DNA of 64,000 nucleotides from Nitrospira defluvii (lineage in GTDB: Bacteria > Nitrospirota > Nitrospiria > Nitrospirales > Nitrospiraceae): positions 496,001 to 560,000 of the forward strand of contig NZ_CAJNBJ010000001.1 of NCBI RefSeq assembly GCF_905220995.1, read 5' to 3'. Shown one piece after another: positions 1 through 8,601 of the stretch; within the stretch, counting starts at the first letter, position 1, and each line of letters starts with the position of its first letter. The notes below the pieces were generated by a model that was not told the DNA's origin, made no database searches, and saw only the letters and a list, made by a program, of their open reading frames with translations. The position numbers and the translations under genes are program-made.

Positions 1-310
1 ATCGCAAGAGCCGCCCGAGCTTCATCCGTCGAGCAGCCTTGGCCAGCGAAGCTTCGCTGACGAGGTGTGCTTTCAGCTTGGAAAGCCCGCCTTCGTTACT
101 GCCCGGGAACTCCGCGGCGAGATATTCGCTCATAACCAGCGACAGGACCGCGTCGCCGAGAAACTCGAGACGCTCGTTCTGGGTGCGTTCTTTGGTACGT
201 CGCTCGTTGGAGTAGGACTTGTGGGTCAGCGCTTCTTCCAGGAGACGAGGCTGATGGAAACGGTAGCCCAACAGACGCTGGACCGCCTCAATTGACGTTG
301 CGGGCGTCAT
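1..310 (-). CDS. rnc: Ribonuclease III (N-terminal part, cut by window edge)
   Basis: The reading frame starts at an ATG at 308-310 and runs off the left edge, giving the first 103 residues. RNase III is an Mg-dependent double-strand-specific endonuclease that processes rRNA precursors. The family signature ERLEFLGDAVLSL is visible at about residues 47-59, preceded by the usual LTHKSY stretch near residue 30, so the nuclease domain is present. The C-terminal dsRNA-binding domain would lie outside the window. It follows fabF by 26 bases on the same strand, the common fab-rnc arrangement. An AGGTGG ribosome-binding site lies only about 3 bases before the ATG. Confidence 0.93.
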   Translation of the reverse strand, partial: MTPATSIEAVQRLLGYRFHQPRLLEEALTHKSYSNERRTKERTQNERLEFLGDAVLSLVMSEYLAAEFPGSNEGGLSKLKAHLVSEASLAKAARRMKLGRLLR

Positions 311-336
311 ACCACCTGACTCACACCCTGGAAGGA

Positions 337-1587
337 TTACTGATCACACCTGCGAAAGATCAGGCAGGCATTGACCCCGCCGAAACCGAATGAATTCGAA
401 AGGGCCACCTGAATCTTGGCAGGACGCGCCTGATTGGGCACGTAATCAAGATCGCAGGCGGGATCGGGATGATCAAGATTGATGGTAGGAGGCAGGATAC
501 CATGATGCAATGCAAGGATGCTGAACACGGCCTCAATCCCACCAGCCGCACCGAGCAAATGCCCTGTCATGGACTTCGTCGAACTGACGGGAATGCGGTA
601 GGCCTGCTCTCCGAACACGTGTTTGATGGCCTTCGTTTCAATGGCATCCGCCATCGTCGAGGTACCATGCGCATTGATGTACCCGATGTCCGTTTTCGCG
701 ACGCCGGCATCCTTCAACGCCATCTCCATGCAGCGCACGGCGCCTTCCCCTTCCTCGGGCGGCGCAGTGATATGGTAGGCATCACTGTTCATCGCGTAGC
801 CGATCAGCTCGGCGTAGATGCGTGCTCCGCGCGCGCGCGCGTGCTCCAACTCTTCGAGGACCACCACTCCGGCGCCTTCGCCCAAGACGAATCCGTCACG
901 GTCTTTATCGAAAGGTCGGCTGGCTTTGGTGGGTTCGCTGTTTCTGAAGGACAGCGCTTTGGCCGAAGCAAATCCTGCAACACCCAATGGAGTAATCGCC
1001 GCCTCCGCACCGCCGGCAATCATGACATCAGCGTCATTCCGTTGAATGAGCCGATAGGCATCACCGATGCAATGATTGCCCGTCGCGCAGGCCGTCACCG
1101 CACAGGAGTTCGGCCCTTTGGCACCGACCCGAATCGCCACTTGTCCTGAAGCGAGGTTGATGATCGTCATCGGAATAAAAAACGGTGAAACCCGTCCGGG
1201 CCCCTTCTCCTTCAACACATCGTGATAATGCTCGATGGACCCCAGCCCGCCGATACCTGACCCGATGTACACACCGACTCTCGTCGCCTCTTCCGGCGAC
1301 ACGGTGAGATTCGCGTCGTCCACCGCAAGCTGGCTGGCGCCAACCGCATAGTGGATAAAGGTATCCATCTTCTTGATTTCTTTTTTCTCGATGAACTGGG
1401 CCGGATCGAAGTCTTTGACCTGGCCGGCAATTTGCGCATCGTAACCAGTCGGGTCGAATCGCGTGATTCGGCCGATACCCGACTCACCGGCGCACAGCGC
1501 CTTCCAAGTCTTGTCTACTCCGGTGCCGAGCGGAGTCACCAGTCCGAGACCGGTTATCACGACACGTCTGACGGGTCGATCCTGCAT
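337..1587 (-). CDS. fabF: 3-oxoacyl-ACP synthase II (KAS II)
   Basis: This is a 416-residue condensing enzyme that elongates acyl-ACP with malonyl-ACP in type II fatty-acid synthesis in the cytoplasm. The catalytic triad of the family is visible: Cys167 in TACATG, His307 in NAHGTST and His343 in [10 protein letters not shown]. Length matches the usual 410-415 residues. It begins with an ATG 12 bases after the acpP stop, so the acyl carrier protein and its synthase are almost certainly co-transcribed. A Cys-His-His triad marks it as FabB/FabF type and not the Cys-His-Asn FabH type, which is encoded separately in the same block. Confidence 0.97.
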   Translation of the reverse strand: MQDRPVRRVVITGLGLVTPLGTGVDKTWKALCAGESGIGRITRFDPTGYDAQIAGQVKDFDPAQFIEKKEIKKMDTFIHYAVGASQLAVDDANLTVSPEEATRVGVYIGSGIGGLGSIEHYHDVLKEKGPGRVSPFFIPMTIINLASGQVAIRVGAKGPNSCAVTACATGNHCIGDAYRLIQRNDADVMIAGGAEAAITPLGVAGFASAKALSFRNSEPTKASRPFDKDRDGFVLGEGAGVVVLEELEHARARGARIYAELIGYAMNSDAYHITAPPEEGEGAVRCMEMALKDAGVAKTDIGYINAHGTSTMADAIETKAIKHVFGEQAYRIPVSSTKSMTGHLLGAAGGIEAVFSILALHHGILPPTINLDHPDPACDLDYVPNQARPAKIQVALSNSFGFGGVNACLIFRRCDQ

Positions 1588-1599
1588 AGATGCCGTCCG

Positions 1600-1833
1600 C
1601 TAGGCTTTCTCTTTAATGTAATCCAGCGCTTTGCCGACCGTGAGAATTTTCTCTGCATCCTCATCGGGAATTTCGATTTCAAACTCTTCCTCAAGCGCCA
1701 TCACTAGCTCCACCGTGTCGAGGGAATCCGCGCCCAAATCTTCGACGAAGTGCGCTTCCGGCGTCACCTCTTCTTCTTCAACGCCTAACTGTTCAGCAAT
1801 AATCTTCTTCACCCGTTCATCTACTGTTGCCAT
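1600..1833 (-). CDS. acpP: Acyl carrier protein
   Basis: This 77-residue acidic protein carries growing acyl chains on a 4'-phosphopantetheine arm. The attachment site is Ser37 in the classic LGADSLD motif. The frame is open further upstream, but the ATG at 1831-1833 is chosen because a strong AAGGAGGTG ribosome-binding site lies just before it and the resulting length is canonical. It sits between fabG and fabF in the fab operon. Confidence 0.97.
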   Translation of the reverse strand: MATVDERVKKIIAEQLGVEEEEVTPEAHFVEDLGADSLDTVELVMALEEEFEIEIPDEDAEKILTVGKALDYIKEKA

Positions 1834-1934
1834 GGACTTGCCCACCTCCTTCCCCAATCGTACGTTGCGGCCATATTCTCCGCCGGGACACCCCGAACCC
1901 ACCGAAATCGATCCGGCTGCCCGACCCGACTACC

Positions 1935-2678
1935 TTATACCATGAGCATGCCGCCATTCACGTGCAACACCTGCCCCGTGATGTATGACGCGGCATCAGA
2001 CACCAGAAATCGCACTGCCGCGGCAATATCGGAGGGAAGACCCAGGCGCCCCAACGGAATCTGCTTCTGCAGGGCTTCCTTCACCTCCGCCGGCAATCCC
2101 TGGGTCATCGCCGTATCGATAAAGCCCGGCGCCACCGCATTGACCGTCACCGCACGACTCGCATATTCGCGTGCTACGGTTTTGGTAAACCCCATCACCG
2201 CCGCCTTGGAGGCCGAGTAATTCGCCTGGCCCACATTACCCATCGCCCCAACGATCGACGCGATATTGACGATACGTCCAAACCGCTGCTTCGTCATTGG
2301 GAGCAGCACGGCCTTCGTGCAATGGAAGGTCCCATTCAAGTTGACCTGCAGGACCAAATTCCAGTCCTCTTCCTTCATGCGTAGCAACAAGCCGTCACGC
2401 GTAATGCCGGCGTTGTTCACCAGAATATCGATCCGCCCCCACTCTTTCATCACCTGGTCGGCCATGGCCTTGGCATCGTTCCAATCGGCCACATTCACCT
2501 TCACGCTCAAAGCCCGCCGCCCCAGTTTCTGAATCGCGGCGACAGCATCTTCCGAGCGCGCGGGATCAAGATCCGCCACCACAATGTCGGCACCATCCTC
2601 CGCCAAGCCTTCTGCAATGGCGCGTCCGATACCCTGGGCCCCACCGGTCACGATCGCGACTTTTCCCTGTAATGACAT
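1935..2678 (-). CDS. fabG: 3-oxoacyl-ACP reductase
   Basis: This 247-residue short-chain dehydrogenase performs the NADPH-dependent reduction of 3-oxoacyl-ACP. The Rossmann glycine motif TGGAQGIG is at residues 11-18 and the NNAG motif at 88-91. The catalytic residues Ser141, Tyr154 and Lys158 (YSASK) are all present. Length and end-to-end similarity are those of FabG and not of a generic SDR, and the location between fabD and acpP supports this role. About 100 bases separate it from acpP, room for a leader or minor promoter, though I see no clear one. Confidence 0.96.
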   Translation of the reverse strand: MSLQGKVAIVTGGAQGIGRAIAEGLAEDGADIVVADLDPARSEDAVAAIQKLGRRALSVKVNVADWNDAKAMADQVMKEWGRIDILVNNAGITRDGLLLRMKEEDWNLVLQVNLNGTFHCTKAVLLPMTKQRFGRIVNIASIVGAMGNVGQANYSASKAAVMGFTKTVAREYASRAVTVNAVAPGFIDTAMTQGLPAEVKEALQKQIPLGRLGLPSDIAAAVRFLVSDAASYITGQVLHVNGGMLMV

Positions 2679-2706
2679 CAGTCTCTTCTCCGCAGTCCCT
2701 ACCGTA

Positions 2707-3660
2707 CTACCCTTGCCCCTTCACGCCCAACGTGACCAGCGCGGCGTCCAGTGATTTCGAGTCATGGACGTTCGCCGTCACCGCGCCCGGAAGGATCCGT
2801 TTCACCAATCCGGTCAGGACAGTCCCCGGTCCGATTTCCACGAAGGTGGTGACGCCTAATTGCACCATCTTGTGCACTGACTCTTCCCATCGCACGGACG
2901 AGGGCAGTTGTCGGACCAACGATGCCCGAATGTCCTCAGCTCGTTGCAACGCCACCGCCTCAGCATTATTCACCAGCGGCACCCGCAGATCATGCCAGGC
3001 GACCCCACCGAATTCCGCAGCCAGGCGGTCAGCCGCGCCCTGCATCAGCGGAGTATGCACCGGCACACTCACCGGAAGTGGAATCGCTTTTTTGCAACCC
3101 TTACCCTTGGCGATTTCAATGGCCCGTTCGACCGCGGATTTTTCCCCGGCAATCACAACCTGTCCGGGAGAATTGAAATTCGCAGCGGCGACAACCCCCA
3201 CAGAGGCAGCCTCCTGACACGCATCCTTGACGACCTCTGCCGACAAACCCAACAACGCAGCGACTAAGCCGGTACCAGGCTGGACGGCCTCGGACATATA
3301 CCGGCCCCGTTTCTGGACGAGCGCGACTGCGTCGCGGAACGACAACCCGCCTGCGGCATACAAGGCCGAATACTCGCCCAGACTATGACCCGCAACCGCC
3401 AACGGCACCAGACCCGCCGGTTCCAAAGCTGTCAGCGCCGCCGCGCTGCTCACGAACAAAGCCGGTTGGGTATGCTCCGTCAGATTCAACCGTTCGGCAG
3501 GCCCTTCAAAACAGAGCTGCGCAATATCGTACCCCAGAACCAAGGAGGCTTCGTCATACAGGGCCTTCACCGCAGGGGACGCGTCATAAAATCCGCGTCC
3601 CATGCCCACCGACTGCGACCCCTGTCCGGGAAACACAAATCCGATTCCTGAAACTGTCAT
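2707..3660 (-). CDS. fabD: Malonyl-CoA:ACP transacylase
   Basis: FabD loads malonyl groups from CoA onto ACP. The N-terminal GQGSQ motif, the nucleophile Ser93 in GHSLGE and the catalytic His202 in PVHTPLM are all visible. I chose the ATG at 3658-3660 (317 residues) because family members begin a few residues before the FPGQGSQ strand. The frame stays open upstream to 3699 with an alternative ATG at 3687, and no start has a convincing ribosome-binding site, so the exact N-terminus is uncertain. It lies between fabH and fabG. Confidence 0.93.
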   Translation of the reverse strand: MTVSGIGFVFPGQGSQSVGMGRGFYDASPAVKALYDEASLVLGYDIAQLCFEGPAERLNLTEHTQPALFVSSAAALTALEPAGLVPLAVAGHSLGEYSALYAAGGLSFRDAVALVQKRGRYMSEAVQPGTGLVAALLGLSAEVVKDACQEAASVGVVAAANFNSPGQVVIAGEKSAVERAIEIAKGKGCKKAIPLPVSVPVHTPLMQGAADRLAAEFGGVAWHDLRVPLVNNAEAVALQRAEDIRASLVRQLPSSVRWEESVHKMVQLGVTTFVEIGPGTVLTGLVKRILPGAVTANVHDSKSLDAALVTLGVKGQG

Positions 3661-3767
3661 AGCCGCGTAAGGTATCGTAGAAACCATGCTCAATGTCAAC
3701 GGGAAAAAGCTGCACGGGCGATGCGGGTCGCCCTCGCCTCACCGGTCTCCTGCCGGACCTCTCGTCG

Positions 3768-4745
3768 CTACCAGCGCAGCAGCGTCGACGCCCAGGTAAG
3801 CCCAGCGCCAAATGCCCCGAACATCACCAATTGTCCCACCTTGACCCGTCCATCACGCACCGCTTCGTCCAGCGCGATGGGGATAGAAGCGGCGGACGTG
3901 TTGCCGTACCGATCCATGTTCAACACCACTTTTTCAAGCGGCAAACCCAGGCGATCGGCCACTGCCTTGATAATGCGCAGGTTGGCTTGGTGCGGAATGT
4001 ACAGGTCGAGATCATCTACCGACAGATTGTGCGCCGCGAGGGTCTCCCGTGCCACCTCCTCAAGCGTCCGCACCGCAACCTTGAAGGTTTCATTGCCCTT
4101 CATTTTAATGTACTGGGCTCGGTCGTTCATCATCGGTTCGGAAGGTGGAATCCGCGTCCCGCCGCCCGGCACCACGATCAAGTCGGAAAGACTTCCGTCC
4201 GAATGCAAATGCGTGGACAGAATTCCTCGATCACCCTCGGACGCACTCACGACCGCCGCGCCTGCGCCATCCCCGAACAAAATGCAGGTGTTGCGGTCGG
4301 TCCAATCGGTGATCGTCGACATCACCTCCGATCCCACGACCAACACGTGTCGCATCCCCGTCCTGACATAGGCATCGGCGACCCCCAACGCGTAGACGAA
4401 CCCACAACAGGCCGCAGAAAGATCGCAGGCAGCCGCGCGCGTCGCACCCAATCGATGTTGGAGCAAGCAGGCCGTCGAGGGCAACGGCATATCCCCCGTG
4501 CAGGTCGCCAGGAGGATCATGTCCAGTTCGCCGGCGGACACACCCGCCGCCTTCAAAGCCCGCTCTGCCGCAATCATTGCCAGGTCTGAGCAGGCTTGCC
4601 CCTTCGCCGCAATCCGCCGTTCCCGAATGCCGGTGCGCTCACGAATCCACTCGTCGGATGTCGCAACCAATTGCTCCAACTCGGCATTGGTCATCACCCG
4701 TTCGGGGGCATAGGAGCCGGTTCCGGTAATTCGTGCGCGTCTCAC
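3768..4745 (-). CDS. fabH: 3-oxoacyl-ACP synthase III (KAS III)
   Basis: FabH starts fatty-acid synthesis by condensing acetyl-CoA with malonyl-ACP. The Cys-His-Asn triad that separates it from FabF is present: Cys113 in LSAACCGF, His252 in PHQANLR and Asn282 in GNTSAAS. At 325 residues it has the standard length. A second cysteine, Cys114, occupies the position that is usually Ser or Ala next to the nucleophile. Translation starts at a GTG that overlaps the plsX stop by 4 bases, indicating translational coupling to plsX. Confidence 0.96.
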   Translation of the reverse strand: MRRARITGTGSYAPERVMTNAELEQLVATSDEWIRERTGIRERRIAAKGQACSDLAMIAAERALKAAGVSAGELDMILLATCTGDMPLPSTACLLQHRLGATRAAACDLSAACCGFVYALGVADAYVRTGMRHVLVVGSEVMSTITDWTDRNTCILFGDGAGAAVVSASEGDRGILSTHLHSDGSLSDLIVVPGGGTRIPPSEPMMNDRAQYIKMKGNETFKVAVRTLEEVARETLAAHNLSVDDLDLYIPHQANLRIIKAVADRLGLPLEKVVLNMDRYGNTSAASIPIALDEAVRDGRVKVGQLVMFGAFGAGLTWASTLLRW

Positions 4746-5773
4746 GCCTGCGTTCCTTCCGACCGTTCATCTTGATGCCGCCGCAGACTTTCTTCGATGT
4801 CACGCTGAATCAACTCGTCCAGCCTGGTCTCCGCCAAGCCCTTCGCACGACGAATCGCATTCTTGATTGCTTTCGCTGACGACCGCCCATGACAGATCAT
4901 CGTGGTCCCGTTTACGCCTAACAGAGGCGCACCGCCGAACTCGGCATAGTCGATTTTTCGTTTCAGATTCAGCAGCGGCTTCGCGATGAGCGGGTAGGCC
5001 AAGCGACCAAGCCACGAACCCGAGAGTTCCTTCATCAACAATTTTTTGATGACGTCCGCCACCCCCTCGGAAATCTTTAAGGCCACGTTCCCGATGAATC
5101 CGTCACACACCACCACATCTGCGCTTCCACTGTAGACCTCCCGCCCCTCGATGTTGCCGATAAAATTCAGCGGGCTGGCCTTCAACAACTTAAACGCTTC
5201 CTTGGTGACTTCGTTACCCTTGCTGTCTTCCTCTCCGATACTGAGCAGCCCGACCCGTGGGTTGGGTTTGGCATACACGTGTTTGGCAAACTCGTTGCCC
5301 ATCAACGCGAACTGCTCCAAATGCTGAGCCGTGCAGTCGACGTTTGCTCCGACATCCAGCATCACGGCGCTGCCCGTCAAGGTGGGAAGCATGGTGGCGA
5401 TTGCCGGGCGTTCGACGCCCTTGATCAACCCCAGAACAAAAAACGACGAGACCATGCTGGCGCCTGTGTTGCCCGGGCTTACCACGGCATCTGCATCCCC
5501 CGACTTGACCAACTCCGTCGCAATCCAGATGGACGAGTCCCGCTTTTTCCGCGCCACTGCAGCCGGTGACTCGTGCATCTCGACCACCTGCGGCGCATGG
5601 TGGATCGTAATCCGCTCGTCATGACAGTTGAGCTTGCGGCAGGCGGCGGACAGTTCGTCCTCTTTGCCGACGAGGATGATGCCGACACCCAGCTCCTGCG
5701 CGGCTTGCACCGCGCCTTCAATGACCGGGGCCGGCCCGTGGTCTCCGCCCATCGCATCGACGGCAATCTTCAT
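4742..5773 (-). CDS. plsX: Phosphate acyltransferase PlsX
   Basis: PlsX converts acyl-ACP to acyl-phosphate, the substrate of PlsY for lysophosphatidic acid synthesis. It is a peripheral enzyme linking fatty-acid and phospholipid synthesis. The N-terminus IAVDAMGGDHGP is diagnostic, and the 343-residue length is typical. The order rpmF-plsX-fabH-fabD is widely conserved. The start is an ATG. A gap of about 150 bases separates it from rpmF and contains a possible TACAAT minus-10 element, but without a good minus-35, so I do not call a promoter. Confidence 0.96.
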   Translation of the reverse strand: MKIAVDAMGGDHGPAPVIEGAVQAAQELGVGIILVGKEDELSAACRKLNCHDERITIHHAPQVVEMHESPAAVARKKRDSSIWIATELVKSGDADAVVSPGNTGASMVSSFFVLGLIKGVERPAIATMLPTLTGSAVMLDVGANVDCTAQHLEQFALMGNEFAKHVYAKPNPRVGLLSIGEEDSKGNEVTKEAFKLLKASPLNFIGNIEGREVYSGSADVVVCDGFIGNVALKISEGVADVIKKLLMKELSGSWLGRLAYPLIAKPLLNLKRKIDYAEFGGAPLLGVNGTTMICHGRSSAKAIKNAIRRAKGLAETRLDELIQRDIEESLRRHQDERSEGTQA

Positions 5774-5925
5774 GTGCGGTTAACGGTCCACGGATAGAGA
5801 GGTGAAGAGTCGTGTAGAGACGCCCTGCCGGCCAAGACCATGAACGGCCTCACGCATGACATGGCGTCGGATCGTGATCACGGTGGAGGATTGTACCCGA
5901 ATCACGTCAGGAAAATAAAATTCAG

Positions 5926-6111
5926 CTAGCTTTCCTCGACGACGATCACGGCCTTGCCCTTGTACGTACCGCAGTTCATGCATGTATGATGCGGCAACTT
6001 CAATTCGTGGCACTGCGGACAGAGCGAGAACCCAGGGGGAACCAGCCGCATCTTGGCCGTTCTCCGCATATCTCGACGGGATCGTGAATGTTTATGTTTT
6101 GGATTTGCCAT
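5926..6111 (-). CDS. rpmF: 50S ribosomal protein L32
   Basis: This is a 61-residue basic ribosomal protein of the large subunit. The N-terminal MANPKHKHSRSRRD pattern is typical of L32. It is of the zinc-ribbon kind: Cys31, Cys34, Cys44 and Cys47 form two CxxC pairs that would bind one zinc ion. The frame extends 7 codons upstream, but the ATG at 6109-6111 gives the canonical N-terminus. It follows the DUF177 gene by 38 bases, the conserved yceD-rpmF pairing. Confidence 0.96.
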   Translation of the reverse strand: MANPKHKHSRSRRDMRRTAKMRLVPPGFSLCPQCHELKLPHHTCMNCGTYKGKAVIVVEES

Positions 6112-6149
6112 AACGACTCCTTCAACGGGCACATGACCCGGTTAGCAAA

Positions 6150-6755
6150 CTATGCGTTTCCACTCTTGGATTGGCGCCCCCGCAACACACGGAACGGACT
6201 GGGCGCCTGCTCAGGCGGGCAGCCACAGCGGCGCTCGTTGAGATTCTGTCCACATTGGGAACAGAGACCTAAGCACTCCTCTCGACACAACGGCTGCATC
6301 GGAGCGGCCAGGATCACCTGCTCGCGCAACATCGGGGCCAAATCGAGATGGTCCCCTTGATACCAATACAGCTCGTCTTCCTCGTCCGCTTCTTCAGTCG
6401 GCTCGACCGGTTGAGCGGAACGTCTCGCGCCCTTCCGTCCCTGCTCTGCGGGAGCTGATTTGGCAGCTGCGCCAGCCTGCGGCAAATACTCCGCATAGAG
6501 ACTGACATACAGGGGATCGGAATAGTCCGCGAGGCAGCGGACGCATTGCCGGATTGCGGTACCTTCCAACGTCCCGGTCACAGCGATCGGACCGTCCTGC
6601 TGCACGAGCTCCACGTGAATCTCAAGCGGCCCCTCAAACTTGTCCTCCGACTCAGTCAGGCCCAGCTGTGCTCCTGTCGCCGTGCATGACACAGACAAGC
6701 CTTCCGGGCCAATATCCACGATCGCTGGATTGAGCGTATCCATAGGAGCCGCCAT
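6150..6755 (-). CDS. YceD/DUF177 family protein
   Basis: This DUF177 protein is encoded directly before rpmF. In other bacteria the family is linked to 23S rRNA accumulation or ribosome biogenesis, but its chemistry is not settled. The family cysteine motif CVRC occurs in the middle, and a cysteine-rich C-terminal segment (GLCSQCGQNLN, then CGC) suggests metal binding. The start is uncertain. The chosen ATG at 6753-6755 gives 201 residues; TTG codons at 6828-6830 or 6822-6824, near an AAGGGG element right after rpsR, would add 23-25 residues. I rejected those because the extra codons end mostly in T, unlike the rest of the gene. Confidence 0.82.
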   Translation of the reverse strand: MAAPMDTLNPAIVDIGPEGLSVSCTATGAQLGLTESEDKFEGPLEIHVELVQQDGPIAVTGTLEGTAIRQCVRCLADYSDPLYVSLYAEYLPQAGAAAKSAPAEQGRKGARRSAQPVEPTEEADEEDELYWYQGDHLDLAPMLREQVILAAPMQPLCREECLGLCSQCGQNLNERRCGCPPEQAPSPFRVLRGRQSKSGNA

Positions 6756-6839
6756 AGAAGAATGCCCTGCCGCTGAATAGGACAGAAGACCAACTGCTTC
6801 GCCGAGTGAGCCAAGACGAACCAACACCAACCCCTTGAG

Positions 6840-7097
6840 TTATCGCTCTTCGGCGAAGCTGACCAAGGCGATCTGGCGCGCCCGCTTTACCGCCACTGTC
6901 AACACGCGTTGGTGCTGCAAGCAATTGCCGGAAATGCGGCGTGGCACGATTCGCCCCCGTTCGGTGAGAAAATTCCGCAACAAGCCGATATCCTTAAAAT
7001 CAATCGGGGCTTTATCAACGCAAAACCGGCACGGCTTCCGGCGCTGAAAAAACCGACCGCCGCCCCCTCCGCTGTTTCCACGATCTCCTCGTTCCAT
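6840..7097 (-). CDS. rpsR: 30S ribosomal protein S18
   Basis: S18 (85 residues) binds next to S6 on the 30S platform. The conserved core runs from KPCRFC through DFKD, then [19 protein letters not shown] and the basic C-terminal helix with [10 protein letters not shown]. The N-terminus contains a short glycine run (GGGGG). It lies 15 bases after ssb in the classic rpsF-ssb-rpsR order, with a GGAG-rich leader. Confidence 0.97.
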   Translation of the reverse strand: MERGDRGNSGGGGGRFFQRRKPCRFCVDKAPIDFKDIGLLRNFLTERGRIVPRRISGNCLQHQRVLTVAVKRARQIALVSFAEER

Positions 7098-7112
7098 GAT
7101 CGCCTCCGTCTC

Positions 7113-7508
7113 CTACAACTGTTCGTCTTCGTATGAAGGTGGTTCTTCGTGAAAGCCGCCACCCTCACCTCCGGCCTCGCCACGCTTCGGCAAAAAGGTC
7201 ACGCCTTGGGCCACGACTTCATGTTTGCTCCGCTTCTGGCCGTCTTCCGTCTCCCATCGACGCTGCTGAAGGCGCCCGTCGATGATCACCCCGTTACCTT
7301 TGCTCAGGTATTGCCCGCAATGTTCGGCCTGTTTGCCGAACACGACGATGTCGATGAAGCAAACCTCTTCCTTCAGCTCATCGCCTTGTTTGAAGCGTCG
7401 ACTCGTCGCCAAGCCGAAGCTGGCGACCGGCGTCCCGCTGGGCGTATACCGCAGCTCAGGATTCCGGGTCAGATTTCCGACCAGGATAACTTTATTGAAC
7501 CCCGCCAA
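7113..7508 (-). CDS. ssb: Single-stranded DNA-binding protein
   Basis: This 131-residue OB-fold protein binds single-stranded DNA in replication and repair. The N-terminal FNKVILVGNLTRNPELRYTPSG stretch is diagnostic, and the OB fold covers about residues 1-108. Translation starts at a TTG at 7506-7508 inside the rpsF coding sequence (17-base overlap), with AAGGAG about 6 bases before it, which supports this start. The C-terminus ends in SYEDEQL: it is acidic but lacks the terminal Pro-Phe of the usual SSB tip. The stop codon is clear and is followed by the rpsR leader. Confidence 0.95.
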   Translation of the reverse strand: MAGFNKVILVGNLTRNPELRYTPSGTPVASFGLATSRRFKQGDELKEEVCFIDIVVFGKQAEHCGQYLSKGNGVIIDGRLQQRRWETEDGQKRSKHEVVAQGVTFLPKRGEAGGEGGGFHEEPPSYEDEQL

Positions 7509-7851
7509 CGGTGGCTCCTTGTGCGGCTGGTGTGGCCACGGGGGCGCCTCTAGGCGGAGCAGGCTCCTGCTCCAATTTCACAGTGAGGAACTTGATGATG
7601 GAGTCTTCAAGCCGATAGGCACGTTCCAGTTCAGCAATGGTCGAGCCAGGCCCCTGGAAATAAAAATATACGTAGGTGCCCTTCCGCTCACGCTTGATCT
7701 CATAAGCGAGCTTCTTACGGCCCCAATTTTCGGCCCGCACAAGGTTGGCGCCGTGTTTCGTCACGGTGCCTTTCATCTTTTCAATCAGCGCAGACGTTTC
7801 TTCGTCGCTTAACGTCGGACGAATGATAAACAGGGACTCATAGAGTTCCAT
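7492..7851 (-). CDS. rpsF: 30S ribosomal protein S6
   Basis: S6 (119 residues) partners with S18 on the small subunit. It begins MELYESLFIIRPTL and shows the ferredoxin-like fold pattern, including KLAYEIKRERKGTYVYFYF. The C-terminus has a Pro/Ala/Gly-rich tail of about 25 residues after the conserved core, and the end of that tail overlaps the ssb start. A good AGGAGG ribosome-binding site precedes the ATG. It is the first gene of the rpsF-ssb-rpsR block. Confidence 0.97.
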   Translation of the reverse strand: MELYESLFIIRPTLSDEETSALIEKMKGTVTKHGANLVRAENWGRKKLAYEIKRERKGTYVYFYFQGPGSTIAELERAYRLEDSIIKFLTVKLEQEPAPPRGAPVATPAAQGATVGGVQ

Positions 7852-7933
7852 GCAGATTCCTCCTGAACAATGGCCCCCATTCGCTGATGGGAGCGAGGTG
7901 TAGGCATGCCGGATCAGCCGACATGAGTTGGGG

Positions 7934-7963
7934 AAACTAGCACAGCTTCAAAGAATGTGTCAA
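7934..7963 (-). promoter_or_regulatory. Probable sigma-70 promoter of rpsF operon
   Basis: On the minus strand a consensus TTGACA (7958-7963) is followed after 18 bases by TAGTTT (7934-7939). It lies about 85 bases before the rpsF ATG, and no other gene intervenes. The minus-35 is perfect and the minus-10 is weak, so the assignment rests on position and the minus-35 match. Confidence 0.45.
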
Positions 7964-8096
7964 ATTGTCGTCGACCTTTGGGAACAGCACGTACACCGTC
8001 CTTACGATCGACCGAGCACAGCAGAACCGCCGTCATTGCTCCACTTCGCCAATGAGGATCAGAAACAGATCCCTCCATGTAGACTGAGCCAACCAC

Positions 8097-8588
8097 TCAG
8101 TGGTTTTTTCTAAAGCGCGAGGGCGTATTTGGAGGTAAGGGGGGCCGGGGGCCCGGCGAACCAACCGGCGGACGTGCCGCGCCGAAACCTCCATATCCGC
8201 CATACCATCCGAATCCCGCCGGCCCATAGGGGAAACCATAATAGCCGAGCGGATTGCCCCAATACCCTGCGCCATAGCCATAGCCGATTCCATACCCCGG
8301 ACCATACCCGGGGCCGGGCCAATGGGCATAGGACTGGGCGCCAGCATACCCCGCATCCAACATAAAATCGCGCATCGACAGCCGCTCCGTCTGATGGACG
8401 GATTCCGCGCAGGCCGACAGCGCCCCACCCAGACAAAGCATCAGCGTCACGCGTCCAACGCCATTGGCGATTGCCGCCCCGACGGTACGGCACCCATTCG
8501 CGTCATTCACAGCCGACACGAGCCGGCTCCCCAATACTTTCTTTGACATTGCGGTTAAGGCGACGATGAGGCAAGCGCGTAAGGGCAT
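8097..8588 (-). CDS. Gly/Tyr-rich putative lipoprotein
   Basis: I do not recognise this 163-residue protein as a named family. A hydrophobic stretch ending in the lipobox-like LSAC (Cys60) suggests an exported lipoprotein. The part after it is strongly enriched in Gly, Tyr, Trp and Pro (repeated GYG, GYGPGYG and YGG units) and ends in a Pro-rich tail. The ATG at 8586-8588 has a GAGAGGG ribosome-binding site 8 bases upstream, but the long N-terminal region before the lipobox is unusual and a later start is possible. It starts 13 bases after the outer-membrane protein gene, so the two probably form an operon. Confidence 0.65.
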   Translation of the reverse strand: MPLRACLIVALTAMSKKVLGSRLVSAVNDANGCRTVGAAIANGVGRVTLMLCLGGALSACAESVHQTERLSMRDFMLDAGYAGAQSYAHWPGPGYGPGYGIGYGYGAGYWGNPLGYYGFPYGPAGFGWYGGYGGFGAARPPVGSPGPRPPLPPNTPSRFRKNH

Positions 8589-8601
8589 CGGCGAGACCCT
8601 C

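Noticed and set aside
469-1149. Long plus-strand open frames opposite fabF and many other minus-strand genes (for example 10047-10931, 12567-13751, 48226-49314)
   Set aside because: They are antisense shadows of well-supported genes, with Arg/His/Pro-rich products typical of reverse reading in GC-rich DNA and no ribosome-binding sites.
5774-5925. Possible promoter (TACAAT) between rpmF and plsX
   Set aside because: No acceptable minus-35 element at 16-18 bases, and the genes form a conserved operon, so it was not called.
8091-8110. AACCAC-TCA-GTGGTT followed by Ts on the plus strand, resembling an intrinsic terminator
   Set aside because: There is no plus-strand gene upstream of it, the stem has only three GC pairs, and it overlaps the 3' end of a minus-strand gene. 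I could not find a convincing promoter for a small RNA.
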